Below, one piece after another: positions 10,546-20,804 of a stretch of 64,000 nt of DNA (its first letter is position 1; the number at the start of each line of letters is the position of its first letter). The notes below the pieces were generated by a model that ran no database searches, was not told where the DNA came from, and saw only the letters and a list, made by a program, of their open reading frames with translations. A program made the translations under genes and the position numbers. Origin of the DNA: Dromiciops gliroides (lineage: Eukaryota > Chordata > Mammalia > Microbiotheria > Microbiotheriidae); assembly GCF_019393635.1 (NCBI RefSeq), contig NC_057866.1:125115897-125179896 (forward strand), written 5' to 3'.

Positions 10546-10559
10546 TACGTATATGGAAT

Positions 10560-11030
10560 GAATTCCTCTTGAATTCACCATGCAGTCTCATTCAGATATC
10601 ATGCAAATGAGCACATGTCCCTGGATTAACTAGAAAAACAATAACAATTTGCTTTGGTAGAACAGAGAAAATCTGACACAAAGTAGTTTCCCTATTCTTG
10701 CCTACCAGTTTTTAACAACATGCTCTGAACTCAAATTAGGAACTTTATCGGAGGGGTTTTCAGTTCCCTAAGCTGCCATATTTCCCCTTGTGAAATAAGC
10801 AGAAGGCTATAAATTAAACTCTTTTTAGCAGCTGATAGGTCTTAACATTAACAGCCCCTTGAACGAATCTCCCAGAGGGTAAAAAAAAAAAAAAGATATT
10901 TTTGTACTCTTTAGTGTCCTTACTTCCTCTCAGAGATTCTTAACCCTGGGCCTAAACAAAGAAGAGTCTGAAGGTTCGGATGCCCAAGGTCTTTAGGCAA
11001 TCTTATCCAGTGTTTATCACTTTGTTAAGG
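10560..11030. other. repeat-poor segment, candidate conserved element
   Basis: No repeat recognised. It contains an octamer ATGCAAAT (10601-10608) and two adjacent AACAAT motifs (10637-10648), which match POU and SOX sites. Such motifs occur by chance, so regulatory function is speculation. Confidence 0.3.
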
Positions 11031-11048
11031 CATTGCAGGTGATTCAGA

Positions 11049-11211
11049 AAAAAAGTAAACAGCAAGGGGGTCAGCTAGGTGTCACAGTGGATAAAGCACT
11101 GGCCTTGGATTCAGGAGGACCTGAGTTCAGAGCCGGTCTCAGACACTTGACACTTACCCATATTGCTCTGCAAAAAAACCAAAAAAACAAAACAAAAAAA
11201 GTAAACAGCAA
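11049..11211 (+). mobile_element. WSINE1-like SINE with internal deletion
   Basis: Plus copy. The region between ACACTTACC and ATTGCTCTGC lacks about 30 bases of the consensus. Target duplication AAAAAAAGTAAACAGCAA at 11048-11065 and 11194-11211. Confidence 0.9.
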
Positions 11212-11424
11212 GTTTCTGACCTCCAGCAGCTTAAAATTGAATCAAAGTAACTAGATTAATTTAAGTCAAGGGCTATCTCCTTTTATACAATGCTACAATA
11301 GTTTCTAATCAGTAGCTAAATTATGACATGGTCTTCAAGGGAAGAGAAAGAAAAGATCAATATGGAGTAGAATAGGGACACTAGTCTTCATGGAGGAGGA
11401 CAGGTTGGAAGTTAGCCTGGAGAA

Positions 11425-11433
11425 AAGGGTAGC

Positions 11434-11473
<40 letters not shown>

Positions 11474-11617
11474 ATGGCAATTAGGGTTAAGTGACTTGCT
11501 CAGGGTCACACAGCTAGTAAGTGTCAAGTGTCTGAGGCCAGATTTGAACTCAGGTCCTCCTGAATCTAGGGCCAGTTTGCTTTATCCACTGCACCACCTA
11601 GCTGCCCCAAGGGTAGC
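11425..11617 (-). mobile_element. WSINE1-like SINE with (TG)n tail
   Basis: Body 11475-11608. The tail is a (TG)n tract (11435-11472), i.e. (CA)n on the element's own strand. Target duplication AAGGGTAGC at 11425-11433 and 11609-11617. Confidence 0.92.
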
Positions 11618-12015
11618 ATTTTTAATAGTTTGGGGCAGAGAGAAGAAGACATTTGCAGCAAGAGGAAAAACACAAGGGAAGACACACAAATTGGGAAATG
11701 AGCGTGTTTGTGTGGGACAGTGATCAATTTGGATGTTCTTTTGGGGGAATGAGTGAAAAATAAAATTGGATAGGTGGGATGGGACCAGATTGTGGAGTGC
11801 TTGCAGATCTAAGCAGAGGAGTTAGCCCTTATGTGATAGGAAATAGAAACCTAAGAAGGGTTTTGTAGCATTGGAATAGCAAGATGAAAGCAACATATGT
11901 ATGAGAAACTGGAGACACTGGGGTCACAGAAGAAGCTAGCTAGGAGCTTGTTGCTGTTGTTCAGGTACAAGGCAATAAACTGGGGTTCTGGCTGTGGGTA
12001 CAGAGAGAGACAAAT

Positions 12016-12175
12016 AGGAGAGACTTTTTTTTTTTTTGGTGAGGCAATTGGGGTTAAGGTGACTTGCCCAGGGTCACACAGCTGGTAAGTGTTAAGGTCG
12101 GATTTGAACTCAGGTCCTCCTGACTCCAGGGCTAGTGCTCTATCCACTGTGCCACCTAGCTGCCCCAGGAGAGAC
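12016..12175 (-). mobile_element. WSINE1-like SINE
   Basis: Body about 12037-12166 after poly-T. AGGAGAGAC repeats on both sides. It lacks the AGTGTCTGAGG segment. Confidence 0.92.
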
Positions 12176-12320
12176 ATTTTGAAGAAAGAACTGGATTTGT
12201 TGACTGATGAAATAAAGGATGAAGGAAAGGGGTGAGTCAAAGTTGATCCTAAGCTTTCCTGAAATTGAAAAGAGGCTAAAAGACTGAGGAGGGGCAAAGA
12301 TAAAACAACAGCCTCTTTTA

Positions 12321-12640
12321 TAAAACTCACCTCGAAATTAATTTTGTGAATTATGTTAAAATCAATTACGTAATTATTCACTGCTTATTATAAATAAGAT
12401 GTCCAAGGGAGTACACCAAATGGCATTTTTTCTTTTCTTGAACACGCGGCAGCATGCTCATTGTCACTGTATATTTATTTATCTCAGAGTATGAGTTTCT
12501 ACATGGGCTAATCAGTTCTATGACAGGGAAAACTTCATTTCTTGCCCACAGACTGGACTCCTAAACCTCCTCAGATGACCATCTGGGCAAATGCGTGCCA
12601 CCTCTCCTAGGGGAGACTGTCATAGGCTTATTAGTTTGGA
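12321..12640. other. repeat-poor AT-rich segment, candidate conserved element
   Basis: No repeat or gene recognised. It is rich in TAAT cores (12337-12400) and contains TCAATTACGTAATTATTC. The complexity is high and it looks unlike the repeats around it. Confidence 0.3.
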
Positions 12641-12754
12641 GCTGGAAGGTAGGTCAGCTCGTTCAGCCTTCTCATTTCACTGCCGAGTGAAAGCCCAGTG
12701 AAGTTGAGTGATTGGACAAGGTCACGCCTGATGAGCAACTGTCAACTGATCAGG
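12640..12754 (-). mobile_element. MIR-type CORE-SINE fragment
   Basis: Antisense MIR remnants: TTGGAGCTGGAAGGTAGGTC, 'ctcatttcactg', TTGAGTGATTGGACAAGGTC. Confidence 0.55.
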
Positions 12755-12937
12755 GTAAATTCATTCTTTTTTTTTTTTTTTTTTTGGTGAGGCAATTGGG
12801 GTTAAGTGACTTGCCCAGGGTCACACAGCTAGTAAGTGTGTAAAGTGTCTGAGGCCGGATTTGAACTCAGGTCCTCCTGAATCCAGGGCCGGTGCTCTAT
12901 CCACTGCGCCACCTAGCTGCCCATGTAAATTCATTCT
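12755..12937 (-). mobile_element. WSINE1-like SINE
   Basis: Body about 12786-12922 after a long poly-T. Target duplication GTAAATTCATTCT at 12755-12767 and 12925-12937. Confidence 0.94.
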
Positions 12938-13109
12938 TACGTGTCAGAAGAATTTTTTTCTTTTTTTTTTTAGAAGAATTTTTGATTCCCCTTTATTTGT
13001 CTTTATTATTTGAGGTCCCTGGGGAAAAAAACAAAACAAAACAGCTCAAAGTTGTATATTTACCTCACAATGGGAAGATAAGGGAACAACCAATAAATGG
13101 TTCCTACTG

Positions 13110-13300
13110 TGTCCCAGAGGCTGTGTTATGAGCTTTACAAATATCCCCTCACTGAAACCCTCCTGTAAGGCAGATGCTATTATTATTCCCATTTCCCAGC
13201 TGAGGAATCTGAGGTTCACTGACTTGCTCAGGGTCACACAACTAGTGTCTGAAGCTAGATTTACACTTGTCATCCTAACAGTGGGCTACTAGCTGCCATT
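13110..13300 (-). mobile_element. CORE-SINE (MIR/MAR1 type)
   Basis: Antisense: ATTATTATTCCCATTTCCCA, GAGGAATCTGAGGTTCACTG, CTTGCTCAGGGTCACACAAC, ending ACTAGCTGCC. Confidence 0.78.
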
Positions 13301-14030
13301 CATCTGACCGGTCAGTAATGGTGTCCTCCTACAGGAAAGCTAACATTTTTCCTTTCCTCCAGTCCTTTCCCTACCTCCATTTATTGATTCCTTGAATGGT
13401 TTTTTTTCCAGCAGTTGTTTCTGGTCAAGTATTTATGGTTTTCTCCAAGTTAGTTAAAGAAAAGGAAGAAATTCCTGGCAGGGATTCAGGAGAAGTGGAT
13501 TCTATTCCTAGGGATTGCATTGTTCTCTCTCTGCTCCCTTAACCTTCTTCTACCCTGTTTCAACATGTCTGATTCTGCTGTCCACTTCCTTCCCAGCAGG
13601 AAGGTGAGCATGAAGTAAGACAAGCCTTCGAGGTTTCGCTTGTAGCTTCTTTAATTAGGACTGGGGGCTTGGGCCAGGCCACCTGACTTGAGTAATAGAC
13701 TCCTTAAAAATCCTATAGTTACCTCATTTTCAAGCTGATGTGCTTCAGTCAGCCACAAGGTGGAAGCATCACACAGAGATTCCCAGTAAACCTTGGCCTG
13801 CTCTTTGTTTCTCCTTTCATGGTGTGTCCTCAGTCCCCAAAGGCTGGGAGAGGAGCTATTGAAAGCAGCTTGGAGGCATGTGTGCAGATGTATTTCCTTC
13901 ACATGTTAGGTTTTCAGAACAAGCCCTACCTACCCATCCCCAGCCAGTTGACACATTGCCAATGAGAATGAACAGTGATAAGTAATAGGTACATTTGCAT
14001 TTTGAATGTAAAGGTGTGTTTTTTTAAAAC
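13301..14030. other. unassigned sequence with one half of a repeat pair
   Basis: No gene or known repeat recognised. Bases 13847-13897 recur at 15708-15760 with a few differences (see findings). Confidence 0.45.
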
Positions 14031-14033
14031 ACT

Positions 14034-14180
14034 TTTTGGGGGGGGGCAGGGCAATGAGGGTTAAGTGACTTGCCCAGGGTCACACAGCTAATAAGTGTCA
14101 AGTGTCTGAGGCTGTATTTGAGCTCAGGTCCTCCTGAATCCAGGGCCGGTGCTTTATCCACTGTGCCACCTAGATGCCCC
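14034..14180 (-). mobile_element. WSINE1-like SINE, GCAATGAGGG subtype
   Basis: Reverse copy of the second 3'-end subtype (GGGCAATGAGGGTTAAG, AGTGTCAAGTGTC, GCTTTATCC). Confidence 0.9.
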
Positions 14181-14261
14181 AAAAATCACATTTCTAAAAG
14201 GGACAGAATTAATCAATGTTCATTTATTTTTATTTACTTTTTTGTTTGTTTCATTTTGTTT

Positions 14262-14297
14262 TGCGGGACAATGAGGGTTAAGTGACTTGCCCAGGGT
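14262..14297 (-). mobile_element. WSINE1-like SINE, 3' end only
   Basis: Only the last 36 bases of the SINE (GACAATGAGGGTTAAGTGAC...CCAGGGT). Strongly 5'-truncated. Confidence 0.75.
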
Positions 14298-14620
14298 GAC
14301 TGTGCATTTATTAAGCACCTGTTATGTGGCAGACACAGCCAAGCATTGGAAATTCATTGGCAAAAAAGAAACAGTTCTTGCCTTTAGGGAACTTTCATTC
14401 TATCAGGGCAAATAGCGTGGACATATGTAAATCTATACAAAGTAAATACAAGCAAATGGGAGAGGGGGTTGGGTCTTGCAGGGATTTGGGGAATGGGTGC
14501 CTTGAAGGAGGTTTGAGATTCTAAGAGACAGAAGAGAAGAAGTGAATTGCAGGTATGTAGGACAGCATTTGCAAAAGTCTGAAGATGGGAGAGGAAATGT
14601 TATGAACAGATAAAAGTTAT
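14298..14620 (-). mobile_element. LINE2 3' end fragment
   Basis: Antisense LINE2: TGCATTTATTAAGCACCTGT, 'cttgcctttagggaactttcattc', 'gtaggacagcatttgcaaaagtctgaag'. Confidence 0.75.
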
Positions 14621-14684
14621 AGACTCAAATTTTAAAAAGTTATGATGATAAACATTGTATAATAAATCCTTTTTTCCTACTCCC

Positions 14685-14827
14685 CCCCTCTTTTTTCCAG
14701 GGTAATGAGGGTTAAGTGACTTGCCCAGGGTCACACAGCTAGTGTCAAGTGTCCAAGGTCAAATTTGAACTCAGGTCCTCTTGAATCCAGGGCCAGTGCT
14801 TTATCTACGGCACCATCTAGCTGCCCC
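14685..14827 (-). mobile_element. WSINE1-like SINE, GTAATGAGGG subtype
   Basis: Reverse copy with TTCCTACTCCC as the likely target duplication (about 14675 and 14830). Confidence 0.88.
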
Positions 14828-14994
14828 CTTTCCTACTCCCTTTTTCTGAACCTGTCCTCTGTCTATTCCAGAGTCCCATGATTTCATTTTCTTTCCACTT
14901 TCTTTTCACACTAATATCTTTTCCTCCTAATTTTCTTGCCTTCTCTCAATATTGTGTTTCCAGTGCCTGATTAGTAAAACTGAAGGCAGATGAC

Positions 14995-14995
<1 letters not shown>

Positions 14996-15050
<55 letters not shown>

Positions 15051-15078
15051 GGATGGATGGATGGATGGATGGATGGAT
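14996..15078. repeat. compound (GATA)n-(GGAT)n microsatellite
   Basis: About 12 GATA units followed directly by about 7 GGAT units, with a clean switch near 15050. Confidence 0.95.
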
Positions 15079-15079
15079 A

Positions 15080-15995
15080 GGTTGACAGCAAACAAATGAT
15101 AAACAGACAAAACAGGCAGGTAGGCAAGTGGGTAAAAAGATAAATGACAAATAGCTGATTCAGCCCCATTGTATCTTTAACTCCAAACAGAGACTCAAGA
15201 TAAGCAGGATCCAACTCCCTAGAAGGAAGTTAGTGCAGAAGAGGAGGCAGAAGGGAAAGTACAGCTGGTAACTAACTAAAGAGAGTAGGGAAGTAGTAGT
15301 ACTACTCTGATGGGTAAAGGGCACTTAGTTTAAGATTAGTAAGTTAACACTATGCTCAGAAAGGCTCCATCCTTTGATTGGTCAGGGCTCAAACTGAATT
15401 AACAAAGTTCACTCAGGTCCTTGACAATTTCACGATTTAATAGGAGATGTAGAGGTTTGTGTCATCCATAGTCTAGTCACTTAGTTGGTTATTGGAATTA
15501 ACATTTGAACCTTGGCCTGGCTTTCCTTGTCGTGCAGCACATGTTTGAGGACAGCCTGGTTACCTGTTGTACTGGATCAGATACCATGATGAAGATACCA
15601 CAGAAGAAAAAAAAAGAAAGGTTGTGCATCCCAGGGATTTCATCTTTGGAAGAAAATACTTCTCTGATCTCTTGGGTAGTGACAGGAACAAGATAACCAG
15701 GTGGCAGGGAGAGGGGCCATTGAAAGTAGCTTGGAGGCAGTTGTGTGCAGATGGATTTCCCTACAGTTTTAGGGAAGCTGGTCTGGGAGCCTAAGGGGTT
15801 GCCCTGAGTTAGCCATCACACCAGATGACCCACAACCCTGCAGTACCCGGCACAGCATTCAGCAGACATTCATTGTAGATACCCAGTTCAATTTGATTCC
15901 AGTAGCATAACTCAGGAAGAAGGGCTTTCTGTCAGTACATAGTAGAAGGAATGTAGAATCCCAGCTCAACTTTGCTCCCACCCTCCTTCAACCAT
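15080..15995. other. unassigned sequence with the other half of a repeat pair
   Basis: No gene recognised. 15708-15760 pairs with 13847-13897. A weak LINE2-like string (CAGTACCCGGCACAGCATTC) lies at 15840-15860. Confidence 0.4.
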
Positions 15996-15999
15996 ATGA

Positions 16000-16082
16000 T
16001 AATGACCATATCTTATATCTCTTCTATGCCCTCCTCACAGTGTCTACAGCAGTGCTGAACATATACTAAGTGCTCAGCAATT
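16000..16082 (+). mobile_element. LINE2 3' end, old
   Basis: 'ctatgccctcctcacagtgtc', 'gcagtgctgaacatatac', TAAGTGCTCAGCAA resembles the LINE2 terminus in sense. Confidence 0.5.
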
Positions 16083-16184
16083 TTTTTTTGTTTTTGTTTT
16101 CAGCAAATGTTAATAGAAAATGGGGCATTTTCAATTTATGCACTCTAGAGGTGGACAGCGTGGGAGAAATGGAGCTCCTGGGAT

Positions 16185-16395
16185 TATTGTTGTTCAGTCA
16201 TTTTAGTCATGTCTTACTCTTTGTGACCCCATTTGGGGTTTTCTTGGCAAAGATAGTTGAGTGATTCACCATTTCTTTCTCCAACTCATTTTTATAGATG
16301 AGGAAACTGAGGCAAACAGGATTAAGTGAGTTGCTCAAGGTCACACAGCTAGTAAGTAGGGTTGGCACTCTGCCACCTAGTTGTCCTGCTCCTAG
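16185..16395 (-). mobile_element. MAR1-like CORE-SINE with RTE-type tail
   Basis: TTGTTGTTCAGTCATTTTAG, 'tttgtgaccccatttggggttttcttggcaaagat', then GAGGAAACTGAGGCAAACAG and TCACACAGCTAGTAAG. Confidence 0.88.
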
Positions 16396-16649
16396 GATTA
16401 AGTGCTGCTAATTTGGGCAGAAAGTGGCATTTGAAGTGTGTGTGGGGGGAGTACAGATCTTGCACTGTCACAGGAAGTAGAATTTCCTGATTATTCCTCT
16501 ACCAGTTATTCTTCTAAAGAAAATAATTACCAAGTCCCATTATGACTCCAAGGTCTGTGGGAACTTTGGTGTAGTTTCCAGCTCACAATCTGTTATCCTA
16601 TATCTGTGTGGGCAACAGCCATTGATAAAATCTGGGAATTAAAGCATTA

Positions 16650-16751
16650 CACTCTGTCTATCTGTCTATTTATACATCCATTTATGTATCTATCCATGTG
16701 TCCATGTATCTATGTATGTATCTAGCTATCTGTCTGTCTTTTATCTGTCTG

Positions 16752-16816
<65 letters not shown>
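16650..16816. repeat. TCTG/TCTA-rich tract leading into (TC)n
   Basis: Imperfect CTGT/CTAT/TCCA tetramers (16650-16757) followed by about 28 TC units (16761-16816). Confidence 0.93.
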
Positions 16817-16819
<3 letters not shown>

Positions 16820-17076
16820 GTTTGCCTATCTGGAGAAGTCAAGAGCAGCTCCCTCAGTCCTTCCCCTCCAAAGGAAGGAACAGAAGTCCTATTCAGTGTT
16901 TGTATGCATGAGAGAACTGGGTCTTCACAGTGACCCTCCCTCTCCCCCTGCTTGAGGAGTAGGGGACTGACTTTGTGAATGAAAGGTCTGTGGGCATTTG
17001 TTTGATGCTGTGCAAGAGAAGCAGTTGAGGAACAGCCCACACTACCAGTTCTGTCCTTGCTGAGAAAGTAGCCATT

Positions 17077-17078
<2 letters not shown>

Positions 17079-17125
<47 letters not shown>
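17079..17125. repeat. (GA)n microsatellite
   Basis: About 22 GA units, 260 bp after a (TC)n tract of similar length. The two are complementary and could pair. Confidence 0.95.
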
Positions 17126-17356
17126 AAAAAAACAAAACAAAACTGGGGGGGGTAGAGAGAGGGAAGGGGAGGTAGAGGAAGAACAATGATCAGAATTTTG
17201 TATAATGATTTCATTCCAATTTCTTCAAAAGTCTATAAATTATATTAATTTAAAGGATATTTCACTTAAAACTGATTCTTTTTCTAAAGAGTAAAGCAAC
17301 AGGAATTTAAATTTAAATTTAAAATCCTCTTCTTTGGGAAATGTAGGATTTTGTAC

Positions 17357-17610
17357 AAGGGGACAGCTAGATGGCTCAGTGGATGGAGTGCTAGGCCTAG
17401 AGTCAGGAATACCTGAGTTCAAATATGGCTTCAGAAACTTACTATTTGTGTGACCCTAGGCAAGTCACTTAACCTCTGTTTGCCTTAATCCACTGGAGAA
17501 GGAAATGGCAAACCACTCCAGTATCTTTGCCAAGAAAACCCCACAGACAGTATGGTCCATGGAATCATTAAGAGTCAGACATGACTGATCTACTGAGCAA
17601 CAAGAAGGGT
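17357..17610 (+). mobile_element. MAR1-like CORE-SINE with RTE-type tail
   Basis: Sense copy: GGACAGCTAGATGGCTCAGT, GTGACCCTAGGCAAGTCACT, AGGAAATGGCAAACCACTCC, ATCTTTGCCAAGAAAACCCC, AGAGTCAGACATGACTGA. Confidence 0.88.
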
Positions 17611-18390
17611 TTTGTAAGAACAGGCGGGCATTTGTAACTGAGACTTTGAGGGAGAAGGTAGGTAGTCCAGATTTCCCTCTAACTAAATCTGACCTCAAGA
17701 TAGAAAGGGAAAATGAAAAAGAACCGGATATCTCAGCTTCAAAGGGCATTTGAACCTTGGTTAAGTTACCTCATGATCTATCTTTGTTCCAAAAAACATT
17801 GAACGAAAGTGGCTTCTATGTTCAGAGAAGGCACTCCCTGACCTTTCAAGGAAAAAGCAATAATCAACTGAATTGTTGATAATTGCCAAAGTAGAAGATG
17901 TCTTAAAACCTCAAGTGCTCCCTGAAAATCCATTAGGACTAAATAAAAAAGTGAAAATCCAATTAGTAATACAGATATTTCCAAATAATGCCAACAAAGG
18001 TAGTACTAGCGATATTTGTCTGGTCACAAATTCTCAGCTGATACTGAGAACTGTGTGTGAAAGCTCCATGACCTTTGTCCACTCTGATTGATATATGGTG
18101 TATATATAGCAAGAGACCAGGACCAAACTGGTATTCCTACAAAGAAAAGGCTCTTCTGAGAAAAGTGGAGAAGTTCTGTTTGAGAGACAGCTGGCCCCAG
18201 CAATCCCTCCAATCACTCAAAGGAATGATTTAGTAACATTCAACCACAGGGAGTCTGGGTACATTACAGAATGAAGAAACTTTCAGTTCCTATATCCAAT
18301 CTCTCATATCCTTCGATTCCAAGGTTTTTAGACATAGTCTAGTAAAAGAATTAAGAAGAATTCAAAGTTGATGCTGGATTTTTTTTTCCT
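17611..18390. other. unassigned sequence
   Basis: About 780 bp with no repeat or gene recognised. Confidence 0.45.
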
Positions 18391-18394
18391 TGAA

Positions 18395-18455
18395 GAGTGA
18401 AGCACAGTGCCCACATTAGGTACTTGTTGAATAGGTGCTGAATGAATGCTAACAT
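18395..18455 (+). mobile_element. LINE2 3' end, old
   Basis: 'gaagcacagtgcccacattag' and GTGCTGAATGAATG match the sense LINE2 terminus. Confidence 0.6.
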
Positions 18456-18459
18456 ATTT

Positions 18460-19690
18460 TAATAGTATTTTATTTTTTCTAATTACATGTAATGACAATT
18501 AACATTCATTTAAAAAAATTTTTGAGTTCCATAATTTTCTCTATCTCTCTCTTCACACTCCCCTCCCTAAAACAGTAAACAATTTGATATAGTTTATACA
18601 TGTACAATGTAAAGAATTAATTGTTATTTGAGGTTTTTATGACCCCATCTTTTGGCTAGAATTAAAAAAAAAAACTCGGCGCATGCACTGGCCTCTGGGG
18701 CTCTGCAAACGGCATGGTGCTCTACCCACTGGTTGTAGCAGTCGCCATGGTGCTGGCATCTCACATCATCACCACTCACAGTTGCCTACATGGACCTAGC
18801 AAAATTATAATGATTGGAAGCCTAGTGAGGGCAGTCATGTGACTGGCAGAGTGGCCAGTCAATTGGCTGGGGGCTGTGTGTGATCAGCCTGGGGTCTGCT
18901 GAGAAGAAAGGAGGAGATTCGCCATTCTAGCTTGAAGCTAGAAGGTGACAGGACGCTGCTGTGTGTTCAGCTGATTCCTGGGTGGTGGTATTTTTTCAGG
19001 TATTATAATTTCCCCTTCCCCATTTTATTTCCTTTCCCTTGATCCTACTGATCCTATTTGTGTGTGTGTGTTTTTTTTAAGTTCATTCTTGTTAAATAAA
19101 TCCTGCTCTGTTTTGAGGGAGGCTGCTGTTCTCCTTCCTTGCCCCAATATTGCGGTGAGCCGCTTAGCTAACACTCCCCAATTAAAAATTGGTCCCTACA
19201 GCAATCATATAAAACCTATTTCCATATTAGTCATGTTGCAAAAGAAGAAACAGACCAAAAAGGAAAAAAAACACAAAAAAATGAAGACAGTAAAAATAGT
19301 ATGCTTCAATCTGCATTCAGACTCCATCAATTTCTTTCTCTGGGTGTGGATAACATTTTCCATCATAAGTCCTTTGGAATCATTGTGTTGCTGAGAATAG
19401 CTAAGTCATTTGTAGGGCATCATCATACAATGTTGCTGTCACTGTGTACACTGTTCTGGTTCTGCTCACTTCACTTTATATCAGCTCATGTAAATCTTTC
19501 TAGGTTTTTCTAAAATCCACCTGCTTGTCATTTCTCATAGCACAATACTATTTCATTACATTCACATACCACATCTTATTCAGGCATTCCCCAGTTGATG
19601 ACTATGCCCTTTATTTCTAATTCTTTGTGACCACAAAAAGGGCTGCTATAAATCTTTTTGTATATGTAGGTCCTTTTAACTTTTTATTTT
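18460..19690 (-). mobile_element. L1 3' end, split by a solo LTR
   Basis: Antisense marsupial L1 3' UTR (18460-18607, TTATTTTTTCTAATTACATG...TTTATACATGTACAA), then after the LTR 19201-19690 (ATATTAGTCATGTTGCAAAA, GTATGCTTCAATCTGCATTC, 'ggttctgctcacttcact', GGCTGCTATAAATC). The two halves join in consensus order. Confidence 0.88.
18608..19200 (+). mobile_element. solo LTR of an endogenous retrovirus-like element
   Basis: A fossil LTR of about 593 bp sits inside the L1 3' UTR. It begins TGTAAAG and ends GGTCCCTACA, so it has TG...CA ends with related inverted termini. A polyadenylation signal lies at 19095-19100. The flanks ACAA and GCAA suggest a 4-base target duplication with one difference. 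There is no internal region. Class and family are not assigned. It is younger than the L1 it splits. Confidence 0.75.
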
Positions 19691-20435
19691 ATTTTCTAAT
19701 AAACATTTTTATTGATAGCTTTGGGTTCCAATTTTTATCCCTCTTTCCCTCCCACCTCTCCCCCCTCCCTGGGGTGGCAAAAATCAGATATGGGTTATAC
19801 ATGTATGATTATGTAAAACATTACCATATTTGTCATTTTGTACAAGAAAACTTGATTAAAAGAAAAAGTGATTGAAAGTAAAAAATAGCATGCTTCAGAC
19901 TGTTACATCAATATCAGTTTTTTCTTTGGAGGTGGATAGTATGTTTCATCAAAAGTCCTTTGTCATTGTCTTTCATCATTGTATTGTTGAGAATAGTCAA
20001 GTCATTCACAGTTCTTCATCAAACAATATTGCTATTTCTGTGCAGAATGTTCTCTTGGTTCTATTCACTTCACTACACATCATTTCATACACATCTTTCC
20101 GGACCTTTCCGAAGTCATCCTGCTTGTCATTTCTTATAGCACAATAATATTCCATTACCATCATATACCACAGTTTGTTTAGCCATTCCCCAATTGATGG
20201 GCATTTCTTTGATTTCCAATTCTTAGCCACCACAAAAAGAGCTGCTATAAATATTTTTGTGCAAACAGGTCTTTTTCTCTTTTTGGGGATGTCTTTGGGA
20301 TATAAACCTAGCAGTGGTATTGCTGGATCAACGAATATATACTATTCTGTAGCCCTTTGGGCATAGTTCCAAATTGCTCTCCAGAATGGTTGAATCAGTT
20401 CACCACTTCACCAACAGTGTGAATGCCAATATAGT
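19691..20435 (-). mobile_element. second L1 3' end
   Basis: A new L1 3' terminus begins at about 19691 (CTTTTTATTTTATTTTCTAA) right where the first L1 stops. It runs through the 3' UTR (GGGTTATACATGTATGATTA) into the ORF2 C-terminal region. The minus-strand protein reads IGEWLNKLWYMMVMEYYCAI and SEVNRTKRTFCTEIA, with an open stretch of about 75 codons. Confidence 0.88.
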
Positions 20436-20640
20436 AATTGTGTTTATTGCTTCTTTTAATGCTTACAATGATTCTGTAAGGTAAGTGCTAATATCTTAAT
20501 TTTACTAAGGACGACAATTAACATTTTACAGTAAACTGAGGCTCAGAGGGGAGACTTACCCAGGGTCACTTTGTTCATGAGGAAGGATGTGAACCCAGAG
20601 CTTCTTCATTCCAAGTCCAAGCTTCTCTACACTATATAAT
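20436..20640 (-). mobile_element. MIR-type CORE-SINE
   Basis: 'gcttacaatgattctgtaaggtaag', CAGTAAACTGAGGCTCAGAG, CTTACCCAGGGTCACTTTGT. Confidence 0.7.
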
Positions 20641-20804
20641 GCTATACTAGCCAAGCTCTTTGTTGAATGGTGACCCTAAAAAGGAGCCAGATTCTTCTTC
20701 CACATCTGGATAAATGGGCAGATCCCTAGCAGTAACTTGCACTACTCTAAAATAGGTATTCTATTTTAAAACCTAGGTTGCTGCCCTGTCTTTATTTAAT
20801 TCAA

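Larger units (their letters stand above)
11336..12320 (-). mobile_element. LINE2 ORF2/3' UTR fragment split by two SINEs
   Basis: Antisense LINE2 with the landmark order seen in other copies here: 'tcttcatggaggaggac', 'gcaagaggaaaaacacaagg', 'gaccagattgtggagtgctt', 'gaaacctaagaagggttttg'. SINEs at 11425-11617 and 12016-12175 interrupt it. The right edge is uncertain. Confidence 0.6.

Noticed and set aside
14996-15078. CRISPR array
   Set aside because: The tetramer repeats have no spacers. No repeat-spacer pattern occurs anywhere in the window, and the genome is eukaryotic.
19872-20366. Open frames on both strands
   Set aside because: They come from the L1 ORF2 end. The minus-strand one is the real L1 reading, the plus-strand ones are its shadows.
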